Below are positions 1 to 11,890 of a stretch of 64,000 nucleotides of DNA, piece after piece; the first letter of the stretch is position 1, and each line of letters starts with the position of its first letter. The stretch is from Simmondsia chinensis. Lineage: Eukaryota; Streptophyta; Magnoliopsida; Caryophyllales; Simmondsiaceae. The DNA is taken from positions 35,094,750-35,158,749 of the forward strand of contig JAGTTD010000005.1 of NCBI GenBank assembly GCA_018398585.1, read 5' to 3'. The notes beneath the pieces are model-generated. The model was not told the origin of the DNA and searched no databases. It saw only the letters and a program-made list of their open reading frames with translations. The translations under genes and the position numbers were made by a program.

Positions 1-211
1 AAAAACCAAAAGGGGCTTGCTTTGTTTGTGCATATTTTATCCATGAATTTTTTACTGTAGTCACATCCTCATAAATAGTTCTATCTGATAGGCTAATTGC
101 AGTTGATAGCGGAGCTCTTCCATGGGGAAGCACCTAACCAGATAGAATACTTGCACCTTAGCGATTCTATGTGACCCTCCTTCAGCTCCCTATCGAGCTA
201 TGCCACTATTG
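1..211. other. Left edge, unassigned
   Basis: No open frame or repeat that I recognise. It lies outside the segmental duplication, because the counterpart upstream of copy 2 is different sequence. Confidence 0.5.
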
Positions 212-287
212 CCTACCCTTGGAACATACTATAGCCCCAGGGGGCGAAGAGCCGACATCGAGGTGCCAAAGCTTCCCGTCGATGTGA
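212..287 (-). pseudogene. Plastid 23S rRNA fragment (NUPT-like)
   Basis: Read on the minus strand, this short block matches the conserved peptidyl-transferase part of bacterial-type 23S rRNA: the segment containing TTTGGCACCTCGATGTCGGC followed by CTGGGGCT and AGTATGTTCCAAGGGT. The latter wording fits plastid better than mitochondrial or nuclear rRNA as I know them. The match stops abruptly at both ends, on the right at an AT repeat, so this is a nuclear scrap of organellar DNA and not an rRNA gene. Identification is by recall of the conserved rRNA core, not by alignment. Confidence 0.7.

Positions 288-313
<26 letters not shown>
288..313. repeat. (AT)n microsatellite
   Basis: About 13 AT units adjoining the plastid rRNA scrap. 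Confidence 0.95.
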
Positions 314-318
<5 letters not shown>

Positions 319-374
319 GGGCATGACTCTTATGAGCGAGTGAGAGTGAGAAGGTAAATTATGGACCATATATC

Positions 375-509
375 TGTTTAAAAAGGGGGAGGAGTGTGAT
401 GTCGTAGGGGAAGACAATTTTTGCAGCCAAATAAGTGGCATAGAATGTTCCCTTTGATCTCTCCCCCTATATATATACACACACACATATTCGCTAAGTT
501 TGAAAAGTC
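375..509 (+). other. Possible LTR-retrotransposon edge
   Basis: A purine-rich run (AAAAAGGGGGAGGAG) is followed by TGTGATGTCG, the arrangement of a polypurine tract and the first bases of a 3' LTR. No second LTR or coding sequence of this element is visible, and the sequence meets the duplication boundary at about 510. Tentative. Confidence 0.3.
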
Positions 510-599
510 CAAAGAACATAGATACACACACACACATTGTATATACATTTTGGGCAATCCAAAGGTTGCTTTGGATACTTGAGCCGGTCATTAAGAGGG

Positions 600-862
600 G
601 AATCCCAAATGATTTTCCATACTAAATTATAAGCTTAAGCATTCTTCTACTAGTCATAGGAAATGGTAAAATGAATGACACTAATGCTACTATAAGTGGC
701 ACTGATAGTTACAAAATATATATTGAGAAATACAAAATACGATTATAACATAAAACGAATATTAACACGGTGTTTGATTTGCTGCTACAGGCCATTACCC
801 AATTCGGTAGCCATTGGATTGCGTCTTAGTGGGACAAGCATAGCTAATTAGGACTTTATCGA
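600..862 (+). other. 5' flank of PPR pseudogene, copy 1
   Basis: Homologous to about 34655-34898. A pyrimidine-poor stretch ends in GCTGCTACAG at 781-790. This could be the acceptor of a 5'-UTR intron, since the same spot in copy 2 reads CTGTTTCAG, but no transcript evidence is available. Confidence 0.4.
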
Positions 863-2776
863 ATGTCAAGGAAGAAGGCGACACTCATCACTATCAACTC
901 TCTCACTACTCTACCCAAGGTATGCCATTCATTTGAGTCATTGAAGACAATGGTTTTTTTGAATCCCCTTAGCACGGCTACTGAGAGGTTGAATTTTCAT
1001 TGTTCAAATGGTTATAATGCTCATGAGAATTCATTAGATAACCAGCATACAGTATCGGGTTATGGTGAGAACTACAGTGCAAATGTAGGATATTCAAAGA
1101 ATTTATTCGTGAAAAATCCAAATTTGGATGGGTATCATGTCGAAAATACATGGAATTGGGTTCCACAAGAGAAGATGAGTCGGCAAAACCATAATGGATT
1201 TTACGGGCAAGTGCCAGGATTGAAATGAGTGAAACATTGGATGAGGGAAATGGGAATTTTGGTGATATAAATTATGTTGATAAAAAGGGGAGTTCTAGTG
1301 GGTACCAGGGAGAAAATCGAGCTTCACAAAGTTCATATGACACTTACTCGAATGCTCGAGAAACATATCAATATAATAAAAAAAGCGATTGGCCATAGGG
1401 GAACGAAGCTTTGCACAATGGCGGCAGCACGGGCTGGACCTGGTCTAGCCAAAGTAATCATTATGGTGGAAAGGGCGAGTCATGTCAAACAAACTTTGTC
1501 AATTACGGTGCATCAAACACAGGATCTCATCAGCAGAATTTGGGTTATTTGCATGCTGGGAATTCTGCGGCTTATCAATATATAGCCAGTGATTATCAGA
1601 CTAGGAATGTTGGCATGTATCAGCATAATCATGGTAATCACTACACGGGAAATGTCGGGTTGGATCAGCAAGGTCATGCTGGTGGTATCACATCTAGCTC
1701 AAAAGGTTATTATCCCGAAGCTCTCAGTGCTAATCAGGGAAATCCGAGTGGAAATTATAACAGAAGCTCAATGCCTTATCAGCATAATTTTGTTGTGTCT
1801 CAGAATAATGCTTTGCCTTCTCAGGCATCAAATGGTGTTACCTTCGAGAATCAATCAGGTGATGCCATGGAAGGTAGCCCTAATCACGGGACATTGGATG
1901 AGCTCGATAAATTTTGTGAGGAGGGAAAAAATTAAGGAAGCAGTTGAGGTTATGCACTGGCTAGAGACAGAGCGTATCACTATTGATTTGACATGGTATG
2001 CAGTGCTAATTAAAGCATGTGGGGAGGCTAATGCTTTAGAAGAAGCGAAATATGTTCACGAACATCTTATTCGATCCATATCGCCTATTAAAGTAAGCAT
2101 TTTTAACAAAATTCTAGAAAAGCATGCAAAATGTGGTTCGATGGATGATGCATATAATGTTTTTAATAAAATGCCCGAACGCAATTTGACTTCATGGGAT
2201 ACCATGATTACTTGGCTTGCAAGGAACGATCTTGGAGAAGAAGCGATTGATATGTTCACACGTTTTAAAAAAGCAAGGTTGAAGCCTAATGGTGAAATGT
2301 TTATCGGGGTCTTTGCCGCTTGTGGTGTTATCGGAGATGTTACCGAGGGAATGCTGCATTTTGAGTTGATGGCCAAAGTATACAGTATTGTTCCATCTAT
2401 GAAGCATTATGCCGCTATAGTTGACATGTTCGGTAACTGTGGATATCTCGAGGAAGCTTTAGAATTCATTGAGAAAATACCCATGGAACCGAGCGTGGAT
2501 ATTTGGGAGACGTTAATGAATCTATCAAGGGTCCACGGGAACTTGGAACTCGGTGATCGTTGTGCTGAAATCGTGGAGTAGTTGGACAAATCACGGTTGA
2601 CTGAGGAATCAAAAGTGGGTCTAATCCGGATAATCAAGAATCTTCGTGCGTGTGTTGATTGCCATAATGCATTAAAGATCATCTCAAAACTCGTTGGTAG
2701 GGAAATCATCATGCGAGATGCCAAACGGTTTCATCACTTGAATGACGAAAGATGCTCCTGTAATGACTATTGGTGA
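863..2776 (+). pseudogene. MEF8-like PPR-DYW pseudogene, copy 1
   Basis: Remnant of a plant organellar RNA-editing PPR protein of the short DYW class (MEF8/MEF8S-like). The N-terminal half is rich in Gly, Asn, Gln, Tyr and Ser (NHYTGNVGLDQQGHAGG at about 1640-1690). PPR motifs follow from about 1930 to 2560 (KCGSMDDAYNVFNKMPERN, then GYLEEALEFIEKIPMEPSVD). The end is the C-terminal DYW tail at 2620-2776, with [26 protein letters not shown] and final CSCNDYW. Lesions: a 1-base deletion near 1205, TAG at 1396-1398 replacing a Trp codon, an extra A in an A-run near 1925, and TAG at 2579-2581. The E region and the front of DYW, including the HxE zinc/deaminase motif, are missing: EESKVGL runs straight into IRIIKNLR at about 2620. 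It cannot encode an editing enzyme. Confidence 0.9.
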
Positions 2777-2811
2777 ACGAATTGGTTGCTCCTGTAATGA
2801 CTATTGGTGAA
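2752..2811 (+). repeat. 35-bp tandem duplication at PPR stop
   Basis: TGCTCCTGTAATGACTATTG occurs twice, 35 bp apart. It spans the last DYW codons and repeats them just past the stop codon. It is a local slip event. This part is deleted in copy 2. Confidence 0.85.
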
Positions 2812-3059
2812 TGAAATGGAGTTTTATGGTACAGATACAGTGTTACACACCTTTTGTTCGTAATTTGGTTGCCGAAAATGTTAGATTGTGCGGTTCTGTT
2901 GTGATAAATAACCTTGAATTGCTGCCTTGGTCATGGGTTGTTCATATCACCACTTCATTATTATGTTTTTGGCCATGAGATTGTACAAAAACCTATAAGA
3001 GTTGGGAAACAGACCCACAAAATTGATGCCCCAAACATCAAAATTTCACAAACCTTGTT

Positions 3060-4346
3060 GAACTCGATTCAATAAAATGTTTGTTTGTTCAATGTTCGAC
3101 TCTTTAGACTTATCGACTTGAGTTGTGTCATTATCGATCCGATTTCAACTTATAATCGATATAAGCATGCTATCGAGCCTTGTTTGCAACCGAGCCGGAC
3201 AGTTTGAGTTACTATATGGTTCATTAACAAGCCCTTAAATGAGCTCTTAATAAGTTGTCAATGAGCTCCTAACGAGCTGTTATCAAACTATTTGCGGACA
3301 TCAACAAGTTGACCCCTATTCAAGCTTGGCTGTTAAGTTTATTGAGCTTGCTCGATATTGCTATGGAGCCCCCCAAAATGGATAGAACAAATCCTAAGCG
3401 ATTTGATTTCCAACACCAGTCTTTCATTAAATGTTTAATTCCTTTACGCCCCTAGTTCAAAAAATTGTATCACTTTGTTAGATAGTACAACAACAATTAC
3501 TACAAAATTTTGATGCCAGACTATCACTTTGTTAGATAGTCTGGCATGAAAATTTTACAGTTGTCATGACCTCTCTTTTTTGCTATCAAATTGAGTTTCT
3601 TGTATGCATATGTCGAGCGGACACAATTCTTCCTTGAGAAGGGTTCCTAAGGCTTTTCTTATGTTTGTGGGGGGAAAAAAGTGTATACATTGGGCAGTGA
3701 TCTACGATCAGGAGACCTCAATCGATCAGATTTGTCTAGACCAACTGGTCTGGTTCGGAACCCAAGTTTCCATCCATCAGTTCTGCAGACATTACTTTCT
3801 TTGACTCCTAAATTTTGGATGTACCTTATCCTATTTGATTACAGGTGCAAATGAACAAGTAGAGCTCAAGTTCATGAGTCTCAATGCTCAGCTTCCTAGT
3901 ATTTGGGTTGACCCGGGATTGTGTCAAATCTTGCTAAACCATGAAACTTCAAGTTCGAACTTGGCTTTAGAGAAGCTTGATCTTGGCTCAGCTTGATGGA
4001 GCTCTAACTTAGCTTAAGAAGCTTTAAGCTAAGCTTGCCTCATTTAGTCTCATTTGGCTTTGATGTAGGCTCATTTAGACTCAATAAGGTTAGAGCTAGG
4101 ATCATTAGAGCTTGAATTTGGCTCAATTGGGTGCCTTTTAAGGTTCACTCTTTTTTTATTTATTCAACCTCACAAGCCTTCAAGCTTGAGCTTGTTTGCA
4201 TTTGAAGTTAGCTCATTGAGCTCAAAAAGCTAACTTAGCTCAGCTCAAGCTTAAAACAGTCTGAGCTTTTCGAGCTCTCTAATGAGCCAACTCACAGGTG
4301 CTCATTACCTGGCTCAGCTAATTTACACCCCCCCCCCCCCCCCCCC
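3060..4346. mobile_element. AGCTC-rich nonautonomous DNA element, copy 1
   Basis: A non-coding stretch dense in GAGCTC, AAGCTT and CTCGAGT-like words. It ends on the right in GCTCAGCTAATTTACACCCC, the reverse complement of the GGGGTGTAAAT-type terminus often seen on plant hAT-like MITEs. A C-run closes it. The left terminus is unclear. The counterpart in copy 2 is 36120-37426. Confidence 0.45.
4328..4346. repeat. Poly-C tract
   Basis: An uninterrupted run of C at the right terminus of the AGCTC-rich element. The counterpart in copy 2 is shorter. Confidence 0.95.
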
Positions 4347-4804
4347 AATCATCGATATATCAGGTGCATATGCTATTAGCCTGCACGATTCAAGTTCTCC
4401 AATGTTCACGTACAAAGTTCTGCTCAGATTCTTTGCTATTTAGATGAAAATGAATCTAATTTGTGATAACAAACTTATTACGTGCAAACAATTAACCATG
4501 CCCGAGACTCGTGAGTGAGCCAGGGTGAACTCAGCAGTTGGTTCGAGCTGATCAAATCGGTGCAGGTCACAGACACAAAGCCATGGGCTCAGGTAAACCT
4601 GTGCTAGGACCCTTGAAATTCCATTTTGTTGACGTCCAAGTTTTTGTCCGTGGACATTGGACTCTCATTGACTGTTTTCTTCATAATTTATGATATAACA
4701 ATGTGTGAAATAAAAACTATGTATATCAGCTTCTTCTTGATGTGCTAATCAGCTTTTTTGACCATCTTGGTACTCACATTTAAATGATGTTCTAAGCAGC
4801 AAAT

Positions 4805-5300
4805 TAGACATGGCTGTCACTGAAGATAAGTTGAGGTAGCGGCGTCTGCAATGGTTTAAGCATGTTAGAAGGAAACCGATTACTACCCCTGTTAGGGTAC
4901 GTGAATAACTAAATAATACACATTAGAAGAAGGATAGAGGTAGGCCAAATAAAAGTTAGATGAAAATGATTAAACATGACCTTATACATCTCAACATTAT
5001 TGAAAAGATGACTTCGGATAGAGTTGAGTAGCGGTTGAAAATATGTGTGGTCAATGCAACTGTTAGGAGAGAGGAGCACATTTATGCTCGTTTACAATGC
5101 CCGTACGCTTGCATGTCTGTTATTGCTTTATTTGACTTAGATTTCATAAATATTGTTCCCTTTAGAGTTGAAGGCCCTTCGGAAACAAACTCTCTATAGG
5201 GTAGCACTATTTAGAAATAAAGTTGCACACATGTTATCCTTGTTAAATCCTGCCTTAGCAGGAGCCTTTTTAAGACACTGGGTGGTGGTTGGTAGTCAAA
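4805..5300 (+). mobile_element. Decayed LINE 3' remnant, copy 1
   Basis: Broken frames read like the C-terminus of the LINE at 12110-13880: RRLQWFKHVRRK, then RGRPNKSWMKMIKHDL and DRVEWRLKICVVNATVRR. The same zone in the better LINE reads LRWFGHVRRRPDNAPVK and RGRPKMRWLETIQQDLTHL. A decayed 3' tail follows (AGGAGCCTTTTTAAGACACT, then GGGTGGTGG). The remnant is older than the duplication, because copy 2 has it too, where the hAT element splits it. Confidence 0.75.
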
Positions 5301-5548
5301 ATTCAATGCGATATTTTTCCTTTTTTAAGATGTGTTGTCTCTCTTATTATCTTTGTTTGATACCAGAGTAGAATGGGGTAGTGAGAGTATATCTTTACCC
5401 GTGTTTGACAATTTTTTAAAAAGGTAACTTGGGTTAAAACTTACCTCGTTAATGCCAATTTTTTTACCTACAATTTGGAGGTGAAGAGATAAAGCATGAA
5501 AGTTTAAAAGTTCTTGGATATTTTTGTCATTATTTAATGGGAAATTAT

Positions 5549-6140
5549 TACTTAAGTACGTGAGGTTTGAATATTTATCACTTAGGTATCGTTACTTTTA
5601 AATATATATATATATAAAATAAGGTTCTCTAAGGTTTCAATACTTTCACCTCATTACTCTATGTCGTGTTTTAATTAATTTTTATCAGAATTTGACTAGA
5701 TTTATACAGAAATTGTTGATCTAATGCATGATTGCCGTGATATATGTCAATTGTTTCAATGTTTTCATAAAAAATTCAACGAATTATGATCAAATAATCA
5801 TCGACTTTTTTTATCCAGTAGTTACCGAATTTTGATGTAAACTAGCTAAACATTGTTATAGTTATGTGTCATTTTTTGCATTTTGGGCAAAAAAATCATT
5901 AAATTCTAATGATGGTATGAATATTTTTTCGAAATTGCGTTCAATTTTAGTAATTTTCAACCATAATTTAACAATTTCAATTAAAAAAAAAGAGTATTTG
6001 ATTTATAAAAGTTTAAAATTTAAGGATATCTAATTAATAAAATGTTTAGAACTCAAGGAATCATATCGAATACATTTTAATGTCAAGGTACCTAAGTAAT
6101 AAATGCTCAAAGCTGAGGTACCTAAGTAATTTTTTTCCTC
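5549..6140. mobile_element. MITE-like element A, copy 1
   Basis: The left end GGGAAATTATTACTTAAGTA and the right end, which reads GGAAAAAAATTACTTAGGTA on the minus strand, form imperfect terminal inverted repeats. No coding sequence. The same termini recur at 19283-19843, so this is a family. It is short, AT-rich and foldback-like, with an internal direct repeat of GGTACCTAAGTAAT near the right end. Confidence 0.6.
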
Positions 6141-7640
6141 AAATTAGAGAAAGTTGATAATTGAAAACTGAAATTAGAATAATCATTTTCAAAATCTAGC
6201 TTTACAAAAAAAAAAATCTAAAATTGTAATAGAAAATAGGGTTATTACACCAATGGCCATTTATTTTGTCCACTGTATCATTTTAGTCATTTTACTTTCA
6301 ATTCTGTGAATTTAGTATATATATAATTGATATTTTGTCAATTTAGTTTTACGATCAAATTAAAGCTAAGTTAATGATATAATTTTTTAACAGCATAATC
6401 ATATTAGATGTAAGTAATCTAATATAAATCCACTCATTAACCCAACTTAAGCCTACTCATGACTAGACCAATAAAAATTCTCATCACCAACTTAACATAT
6501 ATTTTACTCAAGGATCAAATTGAGACAAATAGAACTTGTAAAATGACTAAACTGACATAGTTAAAAGTATAAATATTAAATTAATACAATAAAAAAAGTA
6601 CATGACATGTGGTCTAAATAACCAAATGTCCATATAGTTGAAAACTTATTTTGTTTTTCAAATTGAACTGGACCTAGTTGGACATTTATCATGACTAGCT
6701 TGGTTAACCTATTCAATGGTTACTCGTTTAATTATATCTTTTGTTACACATGAATTTGTTAACTTATAAATAAATCAATAGTACATCCGTATGGTTGATA
6801 ATATTAGTGAATACATAACTTGTTTATAATCGCTAAAGTATATTGCTAAAATAATATAAGCAAAAATAGTTTTAACTATCAATTGATCACACAAATTACA
6901 AAAATTACAGAATATAGTACAGAACTCGGATAACTTCACATAGTATCTAAATGAGTTAAATGTGATGAATACAGGTCGATCCAATTCAAAATCTAGTTCA
7001 AATCGATTTATTAAATTGGTTAAAAATGTCAACTTAAATTTAACTGAGTCACAAAATCCCCGAACTTAAACCCGTCATCTTCAGATCTCTTCAAATTTTT
7101 TTGGCTCTACTTTATTGCGATATGATCAGACAGCACTTGAGTCGTGTTTGTTGTATGGAATTAAGACTAAAACTGAAAATGAAGTCTAGAAGTCCAGTTT
7201 TGTTGGTTTGGTTTTGCGTGATAGTATTATAATTTTAATGTCTGATTTCGTGAAATTAAGCTTTATAGTGCGAAATTATTTCAAGGTATAGAAAAGATTT
7301 ATACTTCTATGTTTACTTCGATGACCCAAAACCTAAAATGACCAAACTTGATTTACATAAATCACCGAGACCAAGAGAAATATAGTCCAAATTCAATTTG
7401 ACCCAAAACTCAAAATATCTCAATGTGAATGACTCGAACGTGAAATGACCCAACTCGACAAAAATCTAACCCGTTTTGACTCAAATTCCACGGTGGACCT
7501 AACCTAAATGACTTGAATCCCGATATTATTCAAATCCAAAACAATTCGACGTTGACTTAAATGTGGACTGACTAAGCTGATCCTGAACCTTATTTACACA
7601 AAATCTAAAATAACTGAAAACCAAGATAACCCAATACGGC
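6141..7640. other. AT-rich intergenic DNA, copy 1
   Basis: No genes. At 6240-6610, words such as CCATTTATTTTGTCCACTGT and AAAATGACTAAACTGACA face each other in a loose inverted arrangement, suggesting another decayed MITE. The rest is unassigned. Confidence 0.5.
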
Positions 7641-7768
7641 TCAATCTTTATCTAAATTTGACCTGTCCTAAAGCACTTATCTTTTGTCAATTTGAAGTCA
7701 ATGTAAAACAAAAAAAAAAAGTAAAAAACAAAAGAAGTATTTTTCCCCTCATGAAGAAAATTTCTTAT

Positions 7769-7774
<6 letters not shown>

Positions 7775-7850
<76 letters not shown>
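7775..7850. repeat. (AT)n microsatellite, copy 1
   Basis: About 76 bp of nearly pure AT. The same place in copy 2 (45293-45315) is only about 20 bp, so the tract changed length after the duplication. Confidence 0.95.
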
Positions 7851-7852
<2 letters not shown>

Positions 7853-7859
7853 CATTGAC

Positions 7860-9220
7860 GATGAAAAATATTGTTCTCAAGACCTATTATTAGTAATAGT
7901 AATAAATTTACACTAGTGTTATCCCGTGCGATGCACGGAGGGTATTTACAATTTGAAAAAAATGAAATATTACGTCCACATGTCTCGTTGTTTAAACTTA
8001 AATTATCACTTTTAACTACTTACTTTTTATTAAAATTTTCTTTCAATTCTAAAACTATTTTTTTTTAAATGCTATGTTAAATTAGCCTAACGTTTGTCGT
8101 TTTAAAACCTTCTACACAAATGTTCAAAAAAATGCAAGTCTCTGACTTAAATGGAAGGATGAATTCATTAAAAAGGAAATCATGACTTATAATACTTGGA
8201 ATTAGAGTTTAGAGGTTTATGAAAGAAGTGGGAACTTTGCAATAATGTATACGATAAATTGACTATACATTTGAATAAAAGGAGTTTCATTTAACTAAAC
8301 TCTTCTTCATTAGTAATGTCATAACATTACGTCCATATGTAGAATAAGGGGAATAGTAAGACGATTATGGGATTGCCAAGAAATAATGTTTTACACCTTA
8401 GTACACCGATGCATATACGTTTTTGACTAAAAATTAATGCATTGAATCTCATGGTACTAAGGTGTCTTCCAACGGCCCTCATTGGGAGCATCGGCAGGAA
8501 ATGTGATTCCAAAGGGTCTCAACAACCAATCCCAGAATTGTGGCTAAGGAAATTCAAACCCTTTTTTTCTCTAAATTTAAAATAGACAGAACACAAAGTT
8601 TTAGCCCGGCTGAGCACTACCTAGAAAAATTTATAAACTGGTAATGAAATACCGTTCATGCTTAGAGGGGTGAAAGTAGTAGCCTTTACGACAAACGGTG
8701 TTTTGACCTTATTATTATTTTTTTAACAGTTACATATGAATTTTTTTTGTTTCAAAGAAAATTTTGACCCTCTAATAGCTATGAAATTAGTTCTTTTTAA
8801 TCATATTTTATTTTAGATGTATTTCTCGTCATATACTTTGAAATAATTAAAATAATTAAAAATTAACATTAATCATTAATTTATTATCAACAATTAAAAT
8901 AGCTAAAAAGAATAAAAATTAGATTATAAAATGAGATACCAAGGAAGGGGAGAAGCTCCATTTCTAAGTAAAATGTTGTCTTTACTATTACGACAAAAAT
9001 AAAGCTTTAAATAATAGGACAATGTTCGAGGGAGTTTAACGTATAATTTATCTCCAAAAACATAGCATCTACTTTTAGGAGAGGCGCAGAACAACGTTGT
9101 ATCCTTACCACACTTTCCTGAGTATTGACTATCTTGATGTTTCCTCCGGATTATGAATGTCCATTATATATATATATATGTACATATATACATATTTACA
9201 TATATAGAGGGGAGAATCCA
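7860..9220. other. AT-rich intergenic DNA, copy 1
   Basis: Nothing coding is visible. It aligns with 45316-46675 of copy 2. A short AT/TACAT repeat sits at 9165-9205. Confidence 0.5.
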
Positions 9221-9224
9221 CTTA

Positions 9225-10340
9225 ATTTATAGACCATCAATTAATCTAAAAGTAACCCAATTATATTTTCTAACCAAAAAATAATCCAACTCTAACTTTT
9301 TTACCAAAAAATAACACAACTCTAACTTTTCTATCAAAAAATAATCAAACTCTAAAATTAATCTAAAAATAACCGAACTCTAAAAATTTGATTTAAAAAA
9401 TATTGAATTGTGATGATCCGATAGTAAATTTTTCTTCTACGTATTTTTGGTTAGGCTTGTTCTTTGTAGGGCTACAAATGAGCCATGCCGGCTCTCGAGC
9501 CAGTTTGACTTGGTTCATTAAGGGCTCGGCTTGGGTTCGTTTGAGTCGACTTGAGAGCCTGCTCAACTTGTTTAAGGGCGGCTTGTTTAAATAAACAAGC
9601 CAAATGGAACCGAGGCTAGCCCGACTTGAAAGGCTCACACGCCGGCTCGTTTATGGATTCATGAGCTGGCTCGATTATTGGCTTGCATGTCTACATTACG
9701 GAATTGAGTTAAATGTATGTTTTTTTTTTTTAATTTCCTATTTTCATGCAGGATTTATTTTATTTCAAGTAACAATAATCATAAATGAGGTTAACAAACT
9801 TAATAAATTAGCTTAACGAGCCTGGTAAATGAACGCAATGACTAGCTCACCAATTAATCAAGCCTAAATGATACCGATACTGAGACGGTCTCATTTAGTA
9901 AACGGTCTGAGCCAAGCACAAACATGCGGCTCGGTTAGATAAATAATACCTATACCAAACTGGTCTCATTTAGTTAAAGAGCCAAGCCGAGCCAAGTGAG
10001 CCGTGGTTTGGCTCGGCTAGGCTCATTTGCAACTTTAGTTCCCTAATTGTATTCCTTGGTTACTTTGCTTGTTCTTTGCCCCGAAATATTGCCTTTTGTG
10101 GGGTTATACTCAATTATCAAGAAAAAAGGAATTTTTAGTTTGGTTAGGTGGAAAAAGAAATCAAGCCAAACCAAAAATACATAAAAAAAAATATACTGTC
10201 GGACCGTCATACCACACGCCATGCTTAGCCATCAATTCAGTATTTTTTAAAATTAATTTTAGAGTTGGATTATTTTTTAGTATAAATGCTAGGGTTGGGT
10301 TATCTTTTTAGAAAATAAAATCAGATTACTTTTCAGTGTA
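9225..10340. mobile_element. Long-inverted-repeat element with nested insert, copy 1
   Basis: The left arm (9230-9410) is a degenerate tandem array of AAATAACCCAACTCTAACTT-like units. The right arm (about 10230-10340) carries the inverted complement (AGAGTTGGATTATTTTTTAG, GGGTTGGGTTATC). Between them lies an inner element (9466-10037) with its own ends: AGGGCTACAAATGAGCC on the left and GGCTCATTTGCAACTTT on the right. It is rich in GGCTCG and GAGCC words. Two further copies lie at 30590-32110 and 46690-47830. Non-coding. It may be a foldback or long-TIR MITE. Confidence 0.55.
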
Positions 10341-10353
10341 TTGACATATATTT

Positions 10354-10545
10354 AATATAGGTATATTTGGCTGCCATGTCACATGCTCTATGCTGCAGAT
10401 CAGCATCTCAGGTTGGGGGTTCTTGAAAATAGCCTTTCTTCCTGGTAGCCCTCTGAAGGGGGAAGGCCGCGTACATCTACCCCCCAGACCCTGTTTTCGC
10501 AGGAGCCCTTACAGGAATTGGGTTTATTGTTGTTGACGTATATTT
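10354..10545 (+). mobile_element. LINE 3'-tail insertion with target duplication
   Basis: The sequence from CATGCTCTATGCTGCAG to GGGTTTATTGTTGTT matches the 3' end of the LINE at 12110-13880. It is flanked by GACATATATTT (10343-10353) and GACGTATATTT (10535-10545). Copy 2 has a single GACATATATTT at the corresponding site, so this is a 5'-truncated LINE or LINE-tailed SINE that inserted in copy 1 after the duplication. Confidence 0.8.
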
Positions 10546-10629
10546 GGATTACTTTAACATTAATTGTTGATTTATAAACCCCATATTTATTGTATGCTTT
10601 GTTAATGAATACAAATTATCTCTGCAAAA

Positions 10630-10920
10630 ATAGGGGAGGGTTTAAGGAGGAGCGAGCAGAAAGACGGCGAGTCTCTACGAGTTCTCGAATTCTACAGTGG
10701 GATCAGCGGCATGGTATCTCCTCTCTCTCGATCTCTCTTTATCTCTCTCTTCAGTTTGTAAGTGTTCTCTCTCTGATGATGAAATTTTGTTGTGTTGAAA
10801 TTCGAGAAGAGGTACTCGATGATGGCAGCTAGGGTTCATGCGACTGTAATCGAAGCCTTTAAGATCAATGATCTTGCTAATGATGTATATGAATTCAATT
10901 TTGGTTATCATCCTTTTCAG
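10630..10920 (+). other. DNMT2: DNMT2 copy 1, exons 1-2 (motifs I and II)
   Basis: Exon 1 (10630-10713) reads IGEGLRRSEQKDGESLRV and continues into the SAM-binding motif, here FYSGISGM with Ser for the second-last Gly. The expected ATG is ATA, whereas copy 2 keeps ATG. The donor is ATG|GTATCT. Exon 2 (10810-10920) begins RYSMMAARVHATVIEAFKIN and ends in FNFGYHPFQ|GTACTC. The intron between them is only 96 bp and is pyrimidine-rich. Confidence 0.93.
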
Positions 10921-11054
10921 GTACTCTCTCTCTCTCTCTCTTTCTCTGTGGAGTTATTGTTCGTAAGTTTATTCAAATTAGTTTCTGATGGAGTTATTTA
11001 CACTTTTGCTAACTGATGGTTGTTTGTTCAGATTGATCCATTCAGTTTTTCTTT

Positions 11055-11890
11055 TATTCAGAAATAGTCCATAATGTTTCTAAATTTGTTCAAATTGGTT
11101 CTTTATTTGTTGGTATATTTTCAAAATAAGTAAAAAGGTATGGTTTTTTGGTGCCTTTTTGTGAAGAGATGTGTTTCTTCACAAGGCGGGTCTCTTCTAA
11201 GAAAAACTTGAAAAACTAAAATTATCCTTCCATTCTCAGTACTAGTATGTCAAACAAGATTCTATCAATTTCTTGTTCTTTAATCTCATAAATTCATGCG
11301 CTTTGTACTCATTCTGACTTTATATTTTGGTTTCACTATATCCCCTAAACTATTTCGATAAGGATAGATAAGTTTTAAGGAAAGTGGTTCATTACACGCC
11401 TTAAAGTCTTTTGTTGTAATGCTACCTGTTTTATTGAATTTATCTAACAATTTTCTTTTGTTCAAAAAACCTAATGTATTATTTAATGATGAAATTAATC
11501 TTTTATATAGGAGTAAGAAAATTAAAAAGATAAGAGACTAATTTTGTTGTAAAATAAAACATGAAGCACTGGTCTGTACAAGAAGAAAGATAAATATCAA
11601 TTTGAACAAATATATAAACTGTAGGCACTCTTTTGTAATAAAGAAAGATGAATGACAAATTTGAATAAACTTATAAATATTACGGACCAACGGTGTGGAT
11701 AATGTGTCTCTTATATTTTATTTTATGACCAAACTGGTCCCTCATCCTTATGACCAATACAAGTGAAAATTAAAAGACGATGGATCAAGTTGTTAGGAAA
11801 TAAACCATGAAGGGTTGTTTTAAACACGGGAAATCAATTTGAACAAAATTATGAACATTAGGGGCCAATGCAGTACGCATTCTCTTTATT
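11055..11890. mobile_element. MITE-like element in DNMT2 intron 2, copy 1
   Basis: The left end CATAATGTTTCTAAATTTGT then TCAAATTG and the right end (minus strand CTAATGTTCATAATTTTGTT then CAAATTG) are imperfect inverted repeats about 800 bp apart. Several internal versions of the same word follow the same pattern. Non-coding. Confidence 0.45.

Noticed and set aside
7652..7858. Open frames of Tyr-Ile repeats on both strands
   Set aside because: They are translations of the (AT)n microsatellite, not genes.
10590..11016. Short frames taken as separate small proteins
   Set aside because: They are DNMT2 exons 1 and 2 read through introns or in the wrong frame.
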